A program made the position numbers and the translations under genes. The notes beneath the pieces were generated by a model that saw only the letters and a list, made by a program, of their open reading frames with translations, searched no databases and was not told the origin of the DNA. From Aliiglaciecola sp. 3_MG-2023 (GTDB taxonomy: Bacteria > Pseudomonadota > Gammaproteobacteria > Enterobacterales > Alteromonadaceae), in the NCBI RefSeq assembly GCF_030548205.1, contig NZ_JAUORV010000003.1:285004-349003 (forward strand): DNA of 64,000 nucleotides, in the 5' to 3' direction. Position 1 is the first letter of the stretch. The number at the start of each line of letters is the position of its first letter. Shown here piece by piece: positions 34,138-45,158 of the stretch.

Positions 34138-34319
34138 GTTGAAAGCACATTCCAGTTCGTTCCCACCTTAATGTATATGAAATTCACTTTTTTAAACCGT
34201 TACCGTTAATCTTATCGATGCTTATTTATATCCTAGATGAGCGTTAAGTTCCCAATAACTGTCAGCGTGTAAACCTAATAACTGCCAGGTTCTTTAACGG
34301 AATCATGTTTTAAGCAATA

Positions 34320-34814
34320 TTACCCAAACGCCGGATGATATTTAACACTGCCCTTTGGGATGTCAGTAGCAAAGGATAAAACCTGAAAATATTTCGCTGG
34401 GACTCCCTGCAAAACTAAATTGGGGTGGGCAATAAAACCAAATCTCTGGTAAAAACGTGGCTCGCCTAGTAACACGCATCCATTGGCGCTTTTTTGCTTT
34501 AATTGTAACAAACCTTCCTTTATAAGCTTTGAGCCAATACCCTGATTTTGCAAGGAAGGTAGAACACTTACCGGAGCTAAACCATACCAACCAGAAAACT
34601 GATCATTAATATGAATTTTTGAGAATGCGATATGCCCTGCTATTTCATTATCTTTAATGGCGACTAATGAAATTGACAGTGCAGCGTCTTTTCTCATGAA
34701 CTCAACAATTTCTGCTTCCCGTTTATCACTCATGGGAAGGTTTTCAAACGCCAACGTTATCAATCTTGAAATTGCACTGATATCACGTTGATTCTCTCTA
34801 CGTATTTCCAGCAC
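34320..34814 (-). CDS. GNAT N-acetyltransferase (YhbS-like)
   Basis: The 164-aa protein has GNAT motif A with the acetyl-CoA loop LQNQGIGSKLI (about residues 91-101) and the C-terminal FYQRFGF segment. The match to YhbS comes from LAPVSVLPSLQNQGIG. Substrate is unknown. The start is a GTG, and no strong Shine-Dalgarno is seen. Confidence 0.85.
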   Translation of the reverse strand: MLEIRRENQRDISAISRLITLAFENLPMSDKREAEIVEFMRKDAALSISLVAIKDNEIAGHIAFSKIHINDQFSGWYGLAPVSVLPSLQNQGIGSKLIKEGLLQLKQKSANGCVLLGEPRFYQRFGFIAHPNLVLQGVPAKYFQVLSFATDIPKGSVKYHPAFG

Positions 34815-34933
34815 CGCAGGTCTTCCATTTTAATAGTTTACACCGAACTACACTACCCTAAGACTAGGTGTAAAGCCTATGGTAGCGCAACACAACTTTA
34901 GATCACCAACACCACTGTATCAGAAGGTGCGAT

Positions 34934-36244
34934 TCAGCCCATGTTACTAATTTCCGCTAAAGCGGTTTCTATTTCCTGTTCATTATTGAGTAAAGAAGGG
35001 GCAAATCGAGCATAGATTTTTCGGTAAGGCGTACTACTCATAATAATGCCTTTTTTGTGCATTCTATCCACAACGGTATCAGGCTCTATTCCGTGCACAT
35101 CAAAACACACTAACCCTGATGAAAGTTCAGAACTTTCAGGTGTATATAAGGTAACGTGGGACATGTTTGCTAAGCCCCTTTTGGTTTGCTGATTTAGTTG
35201 ATGGATGCGCTTTTGTACGTTTTCTTTGCCTAATTGAAGATGCAATTTAAAGGCTTCAGGTAAGGCCCAACGATGTTCAAATGAGTGAAAGCCTCCTGGT
35301 GACATGTGTTCTCCTATGGGCACCTTTTTTTGTTCCATCAACCCCATCCAAACTTCGTAGGAACCACTAAAACTAGGAATAACAACTTCGCTTTGCTCCC
35401 AGGCCTTATCATTTCCCCAGACAACCCCAGTACCTCTAGGACCAAAAATCCATTTATGGGTGCCGGCAATAAAAAAGTCACAACCAAGTTCAGCAACATC
35501 TTGGTTTTCAATACCAAAGCCATGTACCCCGTCTACACAGAATAAGATTTGTTGAGCCGACTTACGTGTTTTATTAATACCTTCAATAGTGTCAGCCATT
35601 GCTCGTATTGGTAATTTCACTCCAGTAGAAGAATGTACCCATGTAGCTGCAAATACGCGGGTATTAGGGTTTATTCCGGCTTTTAGTCGTGCCAACACCT
35701 GCTCAACACTCACTTTTGCAGGATCGTCATAAAGGGCTATGCGCTGCACCTTTACTCCACTTCGTTTCGCCCGATAGGCCAATGACATATCCGTAGAATA
35801 GTGATCGTGAACCGTTTGCAAAATTTCTTCACCAGCTTGTAATTTTAAGCCACTGTAAACCATTCCCAGTCCCATAGTTGTACTGTCGGTTAAGGCAATA
35901 TTCTGTCCTTTACCCCCCATGTACTGAGCCGCACTGTTTGCGATTTCACTATCGATAGTTAAAAAGTTTTGGTGCCAGTAATCAGACGGATTTTCATCAA
36001 AAGCTCGCCGATGTTTTTCTATGGCGTCTGCGACCGGTTTTGGATGGGATGCCAATAGAAAGGTAGATAATTGTATATAGTCGCGGGTCAATGGGAACAA
36101 ATTTCGAAGGGCTTTCCAATCTCCAGCTTTAACAGGAGAAATACCCTGATCAGTATGTGAAGAATGGGCCAGTGCGGCACCAGGTGCCAACACACTCATT
36201 CCAACCCCTAAACCTAAACTATTCAAAAACTCCCGTCGTTTCAT
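34934..36244 (-). CDS. Tat-exported class V aminotransferase-fold protein (isopenicillin N epimerase-like)
   Basis: The protein opens MKRREFLNSLGLGVGMSVL, a twin-arginine signal followed by a hydrophobic stretch to about residue 26. The mature part is a PLP fold-type I enzyme with the Schiff-base Lys in FIAGTHKWIFGPRGTG and the PLP aspartate in CVDGVHGFGI. The start at 36244 has AGGAG upstream. Tat export suggests the cofactor is loaded in the cytoplasm before transport. The reaction is unknown; homologues are named isopenicillin-N epimerase or selenocysteine-lyase-like. Confidence 0.85.
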   Translation of the reverse strand: MKRREFLNSLGLGVGMSVLAPGAALAHSSHTDQGISPVKAGDWKALRNLFPLTRDYIQLSTFLLASHPKPVADAIEKHRRAFDENPSDYWHQNFLTIDSEIANSAAQYMGGKGQNIALTDSTTMGLGMVYSGLKLQAGEEILQTVHDHYSTDMSLAYRAKRSGVKVQRIALYDDPAKVSVEQVLARLKAGINPNTRVFAATWVHSSTGVKLPIRAMADTIEGINKTRKSAQQILFCVDGVHGFGIENQDVAELGCDFFIAGTHKWIFGPRGTGVVWGNDKAWEQSEVVIPSFSGSYEVWMGLMEQKKVPIGEHMSPGGFHSFEHRWALPEAFKLHLQLGKENVQKRIHQLNQQTKRGLANMSHVTLYTPESSELSSGLVCFDVHGIEPDTVVDRMHKKGIIMSSTPYRKIYARFAPSLLNNEQEIETALAEISNMG

Positions 36245-36410
36245 ATCTATCTCCTGATACTCGAATAACACTATCGACCATGATTTTAGACAAACGAAAG
36301 CAACTAGTTAGCAACGCTGATAGGAAACTAATAACGTTAAAAAATCGTACATTGTGGGTAGCTATTATAGTCTAAATTTGAAAAAAGATGATGACGAGAC
36401 TTGCTTTGCC

Positions 36411-37394
36411 TTACAGGTTTGCTGTTCGACACTTTTCTAGGCTTGAAATAAAATCCTTAGGTGAATCTAAACCTAAATAAATAGTTTTACCTGAACTAAG
36501 TTTGATCCCAACATTAGGAGCCCCCGCTAAATTATACCGTTTCACCAGATTCGACCTGCGTATCACCTCAGCATTTAGTTGGATATTCTCCATCTCAATA
36601 AAGGGAATGACTAATGGGTTACCTACCCCGTAGCGAATAATCAGACCCTTTGATGTAATGGAAATGGGTCGAATTGCCATTGCTCTATACTCTGCAATAA
36701 AAAAGACCAAGCCAATTAAAGTTAAACCGGATATGATATTGGCCGCAAAAGGCGACCATACAAAATGCAGTAACATATGCATAATGGGTAATTCAAATAG
36801 CATTATCAAAATAAAGCCTAATTGATTGCTTTGCGTACCGTCTTTCATATGGTAGCTAAAATGATGCTCCCCCATAAAGTTTTGACGTTTAATTTGTTTT
36901 GAAAATAGTGCGTATGTCCACACTCGAGCTTCGAAGGAAAGTATCAAGCTCACAGCCCCCTTCCCCAAAATCCTTTCAATGGGTTGAGATATTGCCATGT
37001 CGGGATCACGATCTTTGCTCAGCGCCCCTTTAATAGCAAAAATAACAGTACAAAGAGTAGAAATCTCTAGCAATATAAAAGCGGCAATTGCGAGGTATCG
37101 TAATGATTCAAGATAAGGCCAGACAACCTTTGCACTTTCTGGGATCACATAACTCCCTAGCAATACAATCAAACACCCATAAACCACGGCTTTAAGGGTG
37201 GCTTGTTTTTTATCTTTAACACATAAAAAACATAAAATGGGTAATACAACTAAGCCATCAATGAGCAATAGCCATTCAGGTTTTTGCGTGCCATATTCGT
37301 TTAAGGCATTAGAAGTTTGATAGAAAAATCCCCAGAAAAAGCAGATAACAGCAAAAAATAAGATTGGTATATTTTTTTTAACGAAAACTGACAC
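36411..37394 (-). CDS. Multi-pass membrane protein with C-terminal PH-like domain
   Basis: The 327-aa protein has about six to seven predicted transmembrane helices in the first 235 residues. A soluble tail (about 237-327) alternates strands like bacterial PH domains (RPISITSKGLIIRYG, IPFIEMENIQL). I do not recognise the family; function is unknown. It is transcribed alone after the aminotransferase homologue. Confidence 0.6.
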   Translation of the reverse strand: MSVFVKKNIPILFFAVICFFWGFFYQTSNALNEYGTQKPEWLLLIDGLVVLPILCFLCVKDKKQATLKAVVYGCLIVLLGSYVIPESAKVVWPYLESLRYLAIAAFILLEISTLCTVIFAIKGALSKDRDPDMAISQPIERILGKGAVSLILSFEARVWTYALFSKQIKRQNFMGEHHFSYHMKDGTQSNQLGFILIMLFELPIMHMLLHFVWSPFAANIISGLTLIGLVFFIAEYRAMAIRPISITSKGLIIRYGVGNPLVIPFIEMENIQLNAEVIRRSNLVKRYNLAGAPNVGIKLSSGKTIYLGLDSPKDFISSLEKCRTANL

Positions 37395-37578
37395 TATTTC
37401 TCCTGATTATTATCACCTTGCAAGAAAAGGTATTAAACTACTTTCCATCTACAGCAAGAAAAAATCGCCACTAACCTCGACCTTCTTGTTAGATTTAAGT
37501 GCGTTTTTATGCTTGTCCTAGAGACATTTTTTAATACTTATTTGCTTAGGGAAAATGTAACAGGTATTAAATATAAAT

Positions 37579-37980
37579 TCACTTTGGCAGCCCTTCGTAT
37601 TTTGGTAAATCATCCAATTCATTATCCCAAGGGGCTTTGCTCGCGCAAAAAATATGTGCATTGGGGAGCATCGAAATTTTGCTGTCTAGACAGCCCGCAG
37701 GAACGGCGAGCAAACCCACGACTTGTGTGCTAGGCAACGCTGAACCACACACTTTACAAAAACATTTGTTATGAACCGTGTTTGCAAGCATAAATTCATT
37801 TACTGAATTAGCTCCAGAAAGCCAATTCAACTTAGCAGACTTAGAAAAAAGATTCGCACCATGGGCTGAGCCAGTGTCTTTCTGGCAATACTGACAGTGA
37901 CACAGGTAAAAACTCTCGAACTCACCCTGCACTTCAAATTTTACGGTACCACACAAGCACGAACCAAAGTATTGAGTCAT
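37579..37980 (-). CDS. GFA/CENP-V family zinc protein
   Basis: The protein of about 133 residues has the zinc-binding pattern CLCGTVKFEV, CHCQYCQKDTGSAHG and CKVCGSALP, the glutathione-dependent formaldehyde-activating (GFA) fold. The start at 37980 (MTQYFGSC) is preferred for its AAGGGAG site; an ATG 14 codons upstream has none. The substrate for most GFA proteins is unknown. Confidence 0.88.
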   Translation of the reverse strand: MTQYFGSCLCGTVKFEVQGEFESFYLCHCQYCQKDTGSAHGANLFSKSAKLNWLSGANSVNEFMLANTVHNKCFCKVCGSALPSTQVVGLLAVPAGCLDSKISMLPNAHIFCASKAPWDNELDDLPKYEGLPK

Positions 37981-38091
37981 AAGTTCTCCCTTATCTGCTG
38001 AGCTTAAATGGTAACTTATCATTTATTAAAATGGTGGAAATATAGGAGTTAAACATTTCCACGCTACCAATCTCAGCCACTTATTGTTTGG

Positions 38092-38538
38092 TTAAATCAG
38101 GTTGTTAGTATTAAATTTTAGTCGCAAAACGGCCTGCTTAGTAGGCCTATGCCACTTCTCTTCTAAGTGCACAAAGCCATATTGCGAATAGAATTTTCGG
38201 CCAATTACGTTTTTTTTAAAGACCTCAACTTCCAGTTCATTATGCATCTCTTGGGCTTTATCCATCAACGCTTTTCCAATGCCTTTACCGTGAAAGGTTG
38301 GTTGAACAAATAGTGCACCAACTTCATTATTCATGAGGGCGATAAAACCTTGTACTTTATGATCTATTTCTGCCACCCAAGTATTTGTGTTAGGCATATA
38401 AATCTCAGCAATATTTTGCCGCTCATTGGCGATGAACTCTTCTGTCATAAAGGAATGGGCTAATTTTGTGGCCACCTCCCAAATGTCGAGCACAGGAGTT
38501 AAATCTGAAGCCATATATTGTCGAATTTTTACTTTCAT
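38092..38538 (-). CDS. GNAT N-acetyltransferase
   Basis: The 148-aa protein has a GNAT motif A ALFVQPTFHGKGIGKALMDKA and the late FYSQYGFV element. AGGAAC precedes the ATG. The substrate is unknown. It is one of four separate GNAT genes in this window. Confidence 0.85.
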   Translation of the reverse strand: MKVKIRQYMASDLTPVLDIWEVATKLAHSFMTEEFIANERQNIAEIYMPNTNTWVAEIDHKVQGFIALMNNEVGALFVQPTFHGKGIGKALMDKAQEMHNELEVEVFKKNVIGRKFYSQYGFVHLEEKWHRPTKQAVLRLKFNTNNLI

Positions 38539-38618
38539 CGTTGTTCCTATCTTCGATTATTGAAAGAGCACACTCTAATGACTTTCAAATATTGAAGATT
38601 GAACAAAAGCGACAATGT

Positions 38619-39455
38619 CTAGTTAAACTCGAAATTCCCATAGATATCAATAGTTAAATCGCGACTTTTATCATATTCAGCAGGAGTACTATCAATGGCT
38701 CCCTTGAGAAAACGAATGAAATGAGGTTGATCGCTAAAATTCCACTTACTGGCAACGTCAGCCCAATTAATGTCGTTATCCCTACGTTGATACAAATAAT
38801 CAAGTATAGACTCCAGGCGAATCATTGACTGACACTGTTTCATTGTTAACTGGGTCACTTTTAAAAAACTGCGTTCAAGAGTGCGTTGTGAACGATGCAG
38901 GATGTTTCCAATATCGGCTATGGGCGTATGATTGAGTAGTGGTAAAATTTGACGAACCAGGGTGCTATGTTTATCTTCGTGAGTTGTTGAGAACCAAGTC
39001 TCTAGAACCTCATCAAGGATATTTCTCACCTCATTGGATTGGTATGCGGCATCAATGCTTAGGACTTCAACACCTGACTGCTCCTCTCCTAGTAACTGCC
39101 TAATATTTGCTTCAACAACGTTATCTAAACTTGCGCTGAAATCAGATAAATTTAAAGAATAAAGAGCTCCGACCCTAAATTTTATCCCTAGAATTTTAAA
39201 ATGCGACGAATGATCCATGGTAAAGGTTTTAAGATGCGGAAAAATCCAGTGATCACCTTGAACCAGATGAGAGGTAACTTCCTGGTTATATTCATGTATG
39301 TGATGATTGTCTGCAAGTATCAAATGGGCAGATGGATCTGGGTTTAACTTTGGATTTGTATGACTGCTGTCATGTGCTTCTTTTTCTAAAAACCAATAAC
39401 ACTCAACATATTTGAGTACAAGGTCGTTTTTAGGTACGAGTTTCCAACTTTTCAT
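38619..39455 (-). CDS. AraC-family transcription regulator
   Basis: The 278-aa protein has an N-terminal sensing domain of the DUF6597 type (ECYWFLEKE near residue 18, NPDPSAHLILA, GIKFRVGALYSL) and a C-terminal double helix-turn-helix (IADIGNILHRSQRTLERSF and DINWADVASKWNFSDQPHFI). Targets are unknown; the neighbouring GNAT gene is a candidate by proximity. Confidence 0.85.
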   Translation of the reverse strand: MKSWKLVPKNDLVLKYVECYWFLEKEAHDSSHTNPKLNPDPSAHLILADNHHIHEYNQEVTSHLVQGDHWIFPHLKTFTMDHSSHFKILGIKFRVGALYSLNLSDFSASLDNVVEANIRQLLGEEQSGVEVLSIDAAYQSNEVRNILDEVLETWFSTTHEDKHSTLVRQILPLLNHTPIADIGNILHRSQRTLERSFLKVTQLTMKQCQSMIRLESILDYLYQRRDNDINWADVASKWNFSDQPHFIRFLKGAIDSTPAEYDKSRDLTIDIYGNFEFN

Positions 39456-39662
39456 TTACTTAACAACGGTGATTTTGAGTCCAATGGCCAACACATTATG
39501 CAGAGATGTCGCAGTATAATAGTGCACAACTATTTCGGCTCTGCCACTGAACCACGTGCGGTTTTTGCCTGTTTAAAAGCGATTAAGCCCTTTAAAATTG
39601 CATTCTAACATCGAAAACAGTTTCCAGGATCCCTTACCAGAGAATCTATTATGGATGTTAAA

Positions 39663-40073
39663 TTACAGTTTAATTTCAAATTTTAATCTTCCCCCAGAGC
39701 CCTTATATCGATTGGCTGGTTTAGCCACGACAAATAAAGGGCCCTCATAATCATTAAAACTATGCCAACCGGAAACAAACTTTGAAGAGACAGATTCTAG
39801 AGACATTGAACTTGCGTAACTAAACGCCTCACCCGCTTCCAATTTCTTAAAGTTTTCTTTATTAACCGTATAAATATGCATTGGGCCGCGGCTATAATGA
39901 TCAAAAGACACTTGAGCAAGCGTGTCTTTACGATATTCCCAAACAATCCATTGATACTCATCTCCAGATAAGTCTAAGACTTTGTTATATTTCTCTATCG
40001 GTATATTGTCACAACTAAAAAGGCTCAGTGACATTAAAAGTAAACATAATTTTTTCCAGCAGAAAAATCTCAT
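39663..40073 (-). CDS. Hypothetical lipoprotein
   Basis: The 136-aa protein has a signal with a lipobox (LSLFSC, Cys21). The rest is a small mixed domain with no recognised family. It is preceded by 200 bp without a gene and is probably a single-gene unit. Confidence 0.6.
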   Translation of the reverse strand: MRFFCWKKLCLLLMSLSLFSCDNIPIEKYNKVLDLSGDEYQWIVWEYRKDTLAQVSFDHYSRGPMHIYTVNKENFKKLEAGEAFSYASSMSLESVSSKFVSGWHSFNDYEGPLFVVAKPANRYKGSGGRLKFEIKL

Positions 40074-40285
40074 ACTATATATCCCTATTTCGCGAATGAT
40101 AGTTAAACTCTAGCAACCTATTGATTAAATTACGAGCAATTTGAGAGAGTAGTAATGTACCAGATAGGCGCTACAACTAATCCTAAGTCGATACCTATTA
40201 CACGGCATTGGAATTTAACAACAAACTATTCAAAGGCGCGATCTTAAGTACAAAACAACCTGTTTCACTTTGCGGTAACCAACTG

Positions 40286-40735
40286 TTAACTATCAACTTT
40301 CCTAACGTAGTGGTCAAAGGCAGTGACTTTCAGGTAAGCATTACTCTCATATAAAGACTTTGCAGCAAAGTTATCAACTGCAGTGGCGAGCTTTAAACTA
40401 CCCGCTCCTGTATTCAGCGCAAAGTCATACGCTGCATTGAGCAAGGCTGCTCCAACACCCGATTTACGGTTTGTAGAAACGACAAATAAATCGTTTAAAT
40501 AAAGCATAGGTTTCATGGCGACAGATGAAAAGGCGGGGTATAGTTGAGTAAAGCCGACTGGCAAATTTTTAGCTGTCAATGCTAGTAAAATGGTAGCGTC
40601 ATTTAGCGTCAGTCGTTCCCTTATAAACTCCTTAGCAGCATCAATATCAGCAGCTTGACCATAAAATTGCCGATACAAGTCAAAAAGCTCGGCAACAGCG
40701 TGAAGATTTTCGATTTTAGCTTGAATAATTTTCAT
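40286..40735 (-). CDS. GNAT N-acetyltransferase
   Basis: The protein of about 149 residues has a GNAT motif A FVVSTNRKSGVGAALLNAA. The start at 40735 (MKIIQAKIENL) follows AAGGAAG; an upstream ATG at 40753 would include the Shine-Dalgarno sequence. The substrate is unknown. Confidence 0.82.
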   Translation of the reverse strand: MKIIQAKIENLHAVAELFDLYRQFYGQAADIDAAKEFIRERLTLNDATILLALTAKNLPVGFTQLYPAFSSVAMKPMLYLNDLFVVSTNRKSGVGAALLNAAYDFALNTGAGSLKLATAVDNFAAKSLYESNAYLKVTAFDHYVRKVDS

Positions 40736-40856
40736 GAAACTTCCTTGAAACATCTAAAGATAACGACAATCTAACCCTGTCATTACCTAACAATTTGCGT
40801 TTTATCCATTCGATTTAGAATCGCCATTGAAGTCAGGCTAAGGGTATTTATGGGAT

Positions 40857-41309
40857 TCATAACGCTTTGTAATACACATCAATTTTGTGTTCACTGGCTT
40901 TAAATTCACTCATAATTTTAATAAAACACACTTTTCTTGTTTCTTTTTCTTCATAAGCCGTACCTGAAATATTTGCGTGAGTAACCGTAGTAGATGTTGC
41001 GCAAAAGCGGCTATCATCTTTAAGGTGAACTCTGGTGTTTTCCAATGTCGAACTAGGTGTTGCGTTGGGTTTGTTCATTTTTTTCATTGACTCGAGCATT
41101 TGTTTGCCCGTCACCCGTCGACTATCACTGCCTAAATTCGGAATATGCATAGTTTGAACAATTTCATATTGATCAGTTAGCCATTTAGAATAGTCTTCTC
41201 CGTTGTTACTCATATAGTCAGATTCAAACGATAGATAGACCTGTTTAAGTTCATCCTTTGAAAATGCACTGTAGCTAACAAAGAGCAAAACGAATAATAC
41301 ATACTTCAC
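40857..41309 (-). CDS. Secreted hypothetical protein
   Basis: The 150-aa protein has a short signal peptide (about residues 1-17). The mature part may have an NTF2-like fold by length and spacing of aromatic residues, but no motif proves it. Function is unknown. Confidence 0.55.
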   Translation of the reverse strand: MKYVLFVLLFVSYSAFSKDELKQVYLSFESDYMSNNGEDYSKWLTDQYEIVQTMHIPNLGSDSRRVTGKQMLESMKKMNKPNATPSSTLENTRVHLKDDSRFCATSTTVTHANISGTAYEEKETRKVCFIKIMSEFKASEHKIDVYYKAL

Positions 41310-41466
41310 TCTTTACTCCTTTAAATCTAAAACCTAATTTGTAAACTAAAATCCATTACCAACATATTAAACAGCAAGTGGATAATAAAAGCACTACCCA
41401 AGGCAATTGATGGGTCTGAACCAAGCTCAATAATATCGAGTTTGTTCAGAATGATATTTGCCCCGC

Positions 41467-41820
41467 CTAAGCTTTCAATAGCGTGTTGAAGCCGCCGTAA
41501 ATAAGGCGCTTGCCATCAAAGGGCATGGGGTTAATTTCAGGCGACATTCGCGGATCATCCATCACAGTTGCCCAGCCTTCGTCACGAATTTGTTTTGATG
41601 GCCACACCACCCAGGAAAATACGACAGTTTCATTTTGTTCGGCTTTTACCGCCAGAGGTAGAGACGTTAATTCACCATCTGGTACTTCGTTACCCCAGTT
41701 TTCAACGATCTCTAAGGCTCCACATTCCTTAAACACTTCTGCGGCTAACTTTGCATGTTCTAAATATTTATTTTTGTTTTCACTTGGTACTGCAGCAACA
41801 AAACAATCTACATAAGACAT
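41467..41820 (-). CDS. DUF1428 family protein
   Basis: The 117-118 aa protein starts MSYVDCFVAAVP and ends with MPFDGKRLIYGGFNTLL, the hallmark of DUF1428 (YbaA), a small dimeric ferredoxin-like-fold protein of unknown role. GAAGGA precedes the start; the ATG at 41820 is preferred over a GTG one codon earlier. Confidence 0.88.
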   Translation of the reverse strand: MSYVDCFVAAVPSENKNKYLEHAKLAAEVFKECGALEIVENWGNEVPDGELTSLPLAVKAEQNETVVFSWVVWPSKQIRDEGWATVMDDPRMSPEINPMPFDGKRLIYGGFNTLLKA

Positions 41821-41823
41821 CAC

Positions 41824-42403
41824 GTTTTCCTTCTTGTTGATTCAACTCACTAGAAAAATAACTCTATCCCTAACGGGCCCTAAAAAAGTCGAGTTTGACT
41901 ACCTACCACTTGGTTTTGGTCGAAATTAGACCTGATTACAACTTTGCCTTTGAAACCGCTATTTTGCAAAATTTTTTACACCAAAAAATTCCCTACAATT
42001 CAGTAGTATTTGTTGTACTAACCCTGTTGTTAAATGTGAGTGACAGAGATTCCATAGAAGAAGAAGGGTTGAACAGATTGTTAACACCTCAAATAGCAAT
42101 ACGCACCAATAATGAGCAGCATAAACTGAGTGACCCAGCACTTGCTTCATTATAGTGCGCGTTATTATAAAGTACCTAAAACCCCCCTTAAATTATTTTA
42201 TTCATTCGGTTTTGCACTTCCCTCAAATTGGCATTAAAACTCAGTATTTACCTAGTAATTCTCTAATTTTATTTGCGAAATCCATGGATATATTCTTCAC
42301 AGTGAGACAACTTTTATTAACTTTATAAATTTTGTCATTTAGGCACTGATGTTGCTGTAAAACATGTTTGCTGTGTGTATTTGCATGTTTTTGGGGAGTT
42401 GCT
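41824..42403. other. Intergenic region without a supported gene
   Basis: Short open frames on both strands overlap here, but none has a Shine-Dalgarno or family resemblance. The region probably holds the promoter of the chemotaxis receptor gene. Confidence 0.5.
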
Positions 42404-44548
42404 GTGCATTTAAAAAGTAATTCAATGCAGTTGTCTGCTAAAGAGCGTCGTTGGTTACCTTGGTTTGGTATCAATGGCAAGTTATCACTAGGTTGGTCAT
42501 GTTTTGTCAATCGCTCTACCTACCCCGCCGTTGAACAGACCTTTGAAGGGATTGCTGCTACCCGCGTAAAGCTGCTACAAAACTGGACAAATAATCAATG
42601 GCAACATTTAGCTTCAATCGCCAATATTATCAATATTGATGATCTAGCTGCATGTAAAATCAGACTCCAAGACGGTTTAAAAAGTGCGCAGGACTTTTCT
42701 GAACTATTTATTGTTGATACCCAAGGCAAAATTTTAACCTCTACCTATGAACAGCGGGTTAATCGCCGTCATGGTGAGCTAAAAGCAATTAAACAAGCTA
42801 TTCAAGGGCCGTTTTTACATGGCCCGTATATCGATCCTGATACTTTAAAAATTGGACGCTCAAGCTCAAATTTCCACGATGAAGTAACCCTGATGTTTTA
42901 TCAGCCCATTATCGATAAAGATACAATCATTGCCCTTTTGTGCGGACGGGTGCCGAATGATGTATTGGGCGATTTAATCCAACGCGAGGCTGGCCATGTT
43001 TATCGTGAATCTGGAGACAACTATTTATTTATGGTGGAATCTAGATTTAACCCTGACATAAAACCAGGTATCGCATTATCACGATCACGTTTCGAAGACA
43101 GTACCTTTAGCCATGGTGAAAACCTAAAAGCGGGGGTTCATACCGACTTCGGTGTTGTTAAGGTTGCTAAGCACACTGAGTTGGAAGTGCGGTTTACCGA
43201 TCCGGCAACAGGCGAATTGCATCCGGGGGTGCGTGAAACCATTAAAAATGGCCAAAATTTATTTGTTACCTACCCTGCTTATTCGGATTACCGGCATATC
43301 CCCGTCATTGGTAAAGGCGTTACCTTTAACCTACATGGTTCGTTAGATACATGGGGCATGATGTGTGAAGGCGACCTAGAAGAAGTTTACCGACGTCGGT
43401 CTATTAGTTTTTCATTACTGAAAACCTACTTCGCATTGACCGCATCAGTGGTTGGTTTGAATATTGGTTTGCAGCAATATACCGACTTGTCGTCGATGAC
43501 CAGTAGTTTGATCACCGGCGCTGGCGTGTTACTCAGCGGTGGTTTATTTGCCATATTTTCCACCAATAAACTATCAAACCGCTTGAACGAAATGACGTCG
43601 GTGATCCGCACCATAGCTGAAGGAGAAGGTAACTTAACCCAGAGGCTGGATCAAGCCGGAATTAAGCAGGATGAAACAGGTGATATGAGCCGTTGGATCA
43701 ACAGCTTTATCGATAATTTAGACTCCGTCGTAGGACAAGTGATCCATGCTTCACACGATGTTCGCAAAACCAATGATGATATGCTGGATAAGAATGCAGA
43801 AGCGTATTCCAGCTCAAACCAAGTGCACGACTCTATGTTACGCATGCAAGAATTAATTGAGACACAGCGCGACGTTATTTTGCAAGCCTCCCATACCGCA
43901 CAAGATATGAAACAATCTATGGCAAGCGTAGTTGAAAAAGCCAAGTCTGACTACGAAGACGCCAGAGCCGGTACACAAGCGATACGCGATATCGTTGAGA
44001 ACACAGCTGCCAGTGTCCAATCTATTGACTCGCGGATGGGGGAAATTGGTAACATTATTGAGGTGATCACCGATATCACCAATCAAACCAATTTACTTGC
44101 CTTAAACGCGGCCATTGAAGCCGCTCGAGCTGGTGACCATGGCCGAGGATTTTCCGTGGTAGCCGATGAGGTGCGTGGCTTAGCGGGAAGAACAGCTGAA
44201 GCAGCTAAAAATATACAATCTATGATCCAAGGCTTGCAACAAGAAACCTTGCATGCCGTTAACTTTATGGAATCCGGGGTTAAAAATGTGGACCAAAGTT
44301 TAAAATTAACAGAAGCGGCTTCAGGCGAAAATATTGAGTTACATGCCATTGTAGAAAAAATGTTTGAGACCATTGGTGTAATAGAGCAAAACAGTGCACG
44401 AAACGGTGAAACTGCGCAACAAGTCACAGAAGTGACAGAAGCCATGGCGACCTCTATTCAACAACTGAGCATGAGTTCAGAACAGGTGAATACCACCGCT
44501 AGCCGCCTACAGCAATTAATGGGAACCTTCCAAGTGAGTGCCCATTGA
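42404..44548 (+). CDS. Methyl-accepting chemotaxis protein
   Basis: The protein of about 714 residues has a large N-terminal sensing region (about 1-330, a Cache/PDC-like part with [17 protein letters not shown]), one clear transmembrane pair near residues 345-400, a HAMP-like segment, and the cytoplasmic hairpin with [20 protein letters not shown] and [13 protein letters not shown]. The start is GTG at 42404 with GGGGAG upstream; an ATG at 42368 has none. An expected first membrane helix near the N terminus is not obvious. It signals to CheA/CheW. It lies 9 kb from the CheB/CheR fusion. Confidence 0.88.
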   Translation: MHLKSNSMQLSAKERRWLPWFGINGKLSLGWSCFVNRSTYPAVEQTFEGIAATRVKLLQNWTNNQWQHLASIANIINIDDLAACKIRLQDGLKSAQDFSELFIVDTQGKILTSTYEQRVNRRHGELKAIKQAIQGPFLHGPYIDPDTLKIGRSSSNFHDEVTLMFYQPIIDKDTIIALLCGRVPNDVLGDLIQREAGHVYRESGDNYLFMVESRFNPDIKPGIALSRSRFEDSTFSHGENLKAGVHTDFGVVKVAKHTELEVRFTDPATGELHPGVRETIKNGQNLFVTYPAYSDYRHIPVIGKGVTFNLHGSLDTWGMMCEGDLEEVYRRRSISFSLLKTYFALTASVVGLNIGLQQYTDLSSMTSSLITGAGVLLSGGLFAIFSTNKLSNRLNEMTSVIRTIAEGEGNLTQRLDQAGIKQDETGDMSRWINSFIDNLDSVVGQVIHASHDVRKTNDDMLDKNAEAYSSSNQVHDSMLRMQELIETQRDVILQASHTAQDMKQSMASVVEKAKSDYEDARAGTQAIRDIVENTAASVQSIDSRMGEIGNIIEVITDITNQTNLLALNAAIEAARAGDHGRGFSVVADEVRGLAGRTAEAAKNIQSMIQGLQQETLHAVNFMESGVKNVDQSLKLTEAASGENIELHAIVEKMFETIGVIEQNSARNGETAQQVTEVTEAMATSIQQLSMSSEQVNTTASRLQQLMGTFQVSAH

Positions 44549-44816
44549 TCTATCTCCCCCTAAAGTTGACAACTGACACGCCATACAAAACTTAGACACC
44601 TGGTTATTTAATCAAATTGATCTAGTTAAAAATTCAGCGCTCACAGAGCGGAGAAAATAACATTAATTCTTCATATACTTGCTCATTAGCCTTTTGCAGT
44701 TATAGTTTTTAAGGAAGCATTACCCCTCTCAAGCGGTAATTAACAATGAGGGCTGACAGTGCGAAAACTGGCAGACCTCTTCAAATAACCCCAATTATGT
44801 AAATGGAGTTCCCCCC

Positions 44817-45140
44817 ATGAACATACAACACCATCTGTTGCATGGTTCTGCCATATTAGTATTGCTTCTGAGCGCCTGCGTCCAAAAGCAAGAAAGCCCG
44901 ATACCAGCCGCCGCCAAAGTGAAAATCACAGACTCAGACAAGCAGCAAGCCACTAAAGCTTTACGTACTCTGGCCGACGACGTCTGGGCCGTTTACCTAG
45001 CACAAGATACTTACTACCGGTTACAGGAAGGGTTGCCAATAGAGCGGTTCGAGGATCTGACCTTACAGGAATACCACAAGAAATTACAACAGACTCAAAC
45101 ATACCGTGCGCGATTGGGAGCCATCAACAGCCAAGCCTAA
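44817..45140 (+). CDS. Small hypothetical lipoprotein
   Basis: The 107-aa protein has a lipobox in LVLLLSACVQ (Cys21) and a mostly helical, charged mature region. No family is recognised. It is preceded by 270 bp without a gene and lies at the left border of the integron array, on the strand opposite to the cassettes. Confidence 0.6.
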   Translation: MNIQHHLLHGSAILVLLLSACVQKQESPIPAAAKVKITDSDKQQATKALRTLADDVWAVYLAQDTYYRLQEGLPIERFEDLTLQEYHKKLQQTQTYRARLGAINSQA

Positions 45141-45158
45141 TCGGCGTACTTAAGTGAA

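Noticed and set aside
41895..42155. Possible small genes in the gap before the chemotaxis receptor
   Set aside because: Both strands have overlapping short frames without ribosome sites or recognisable domains.
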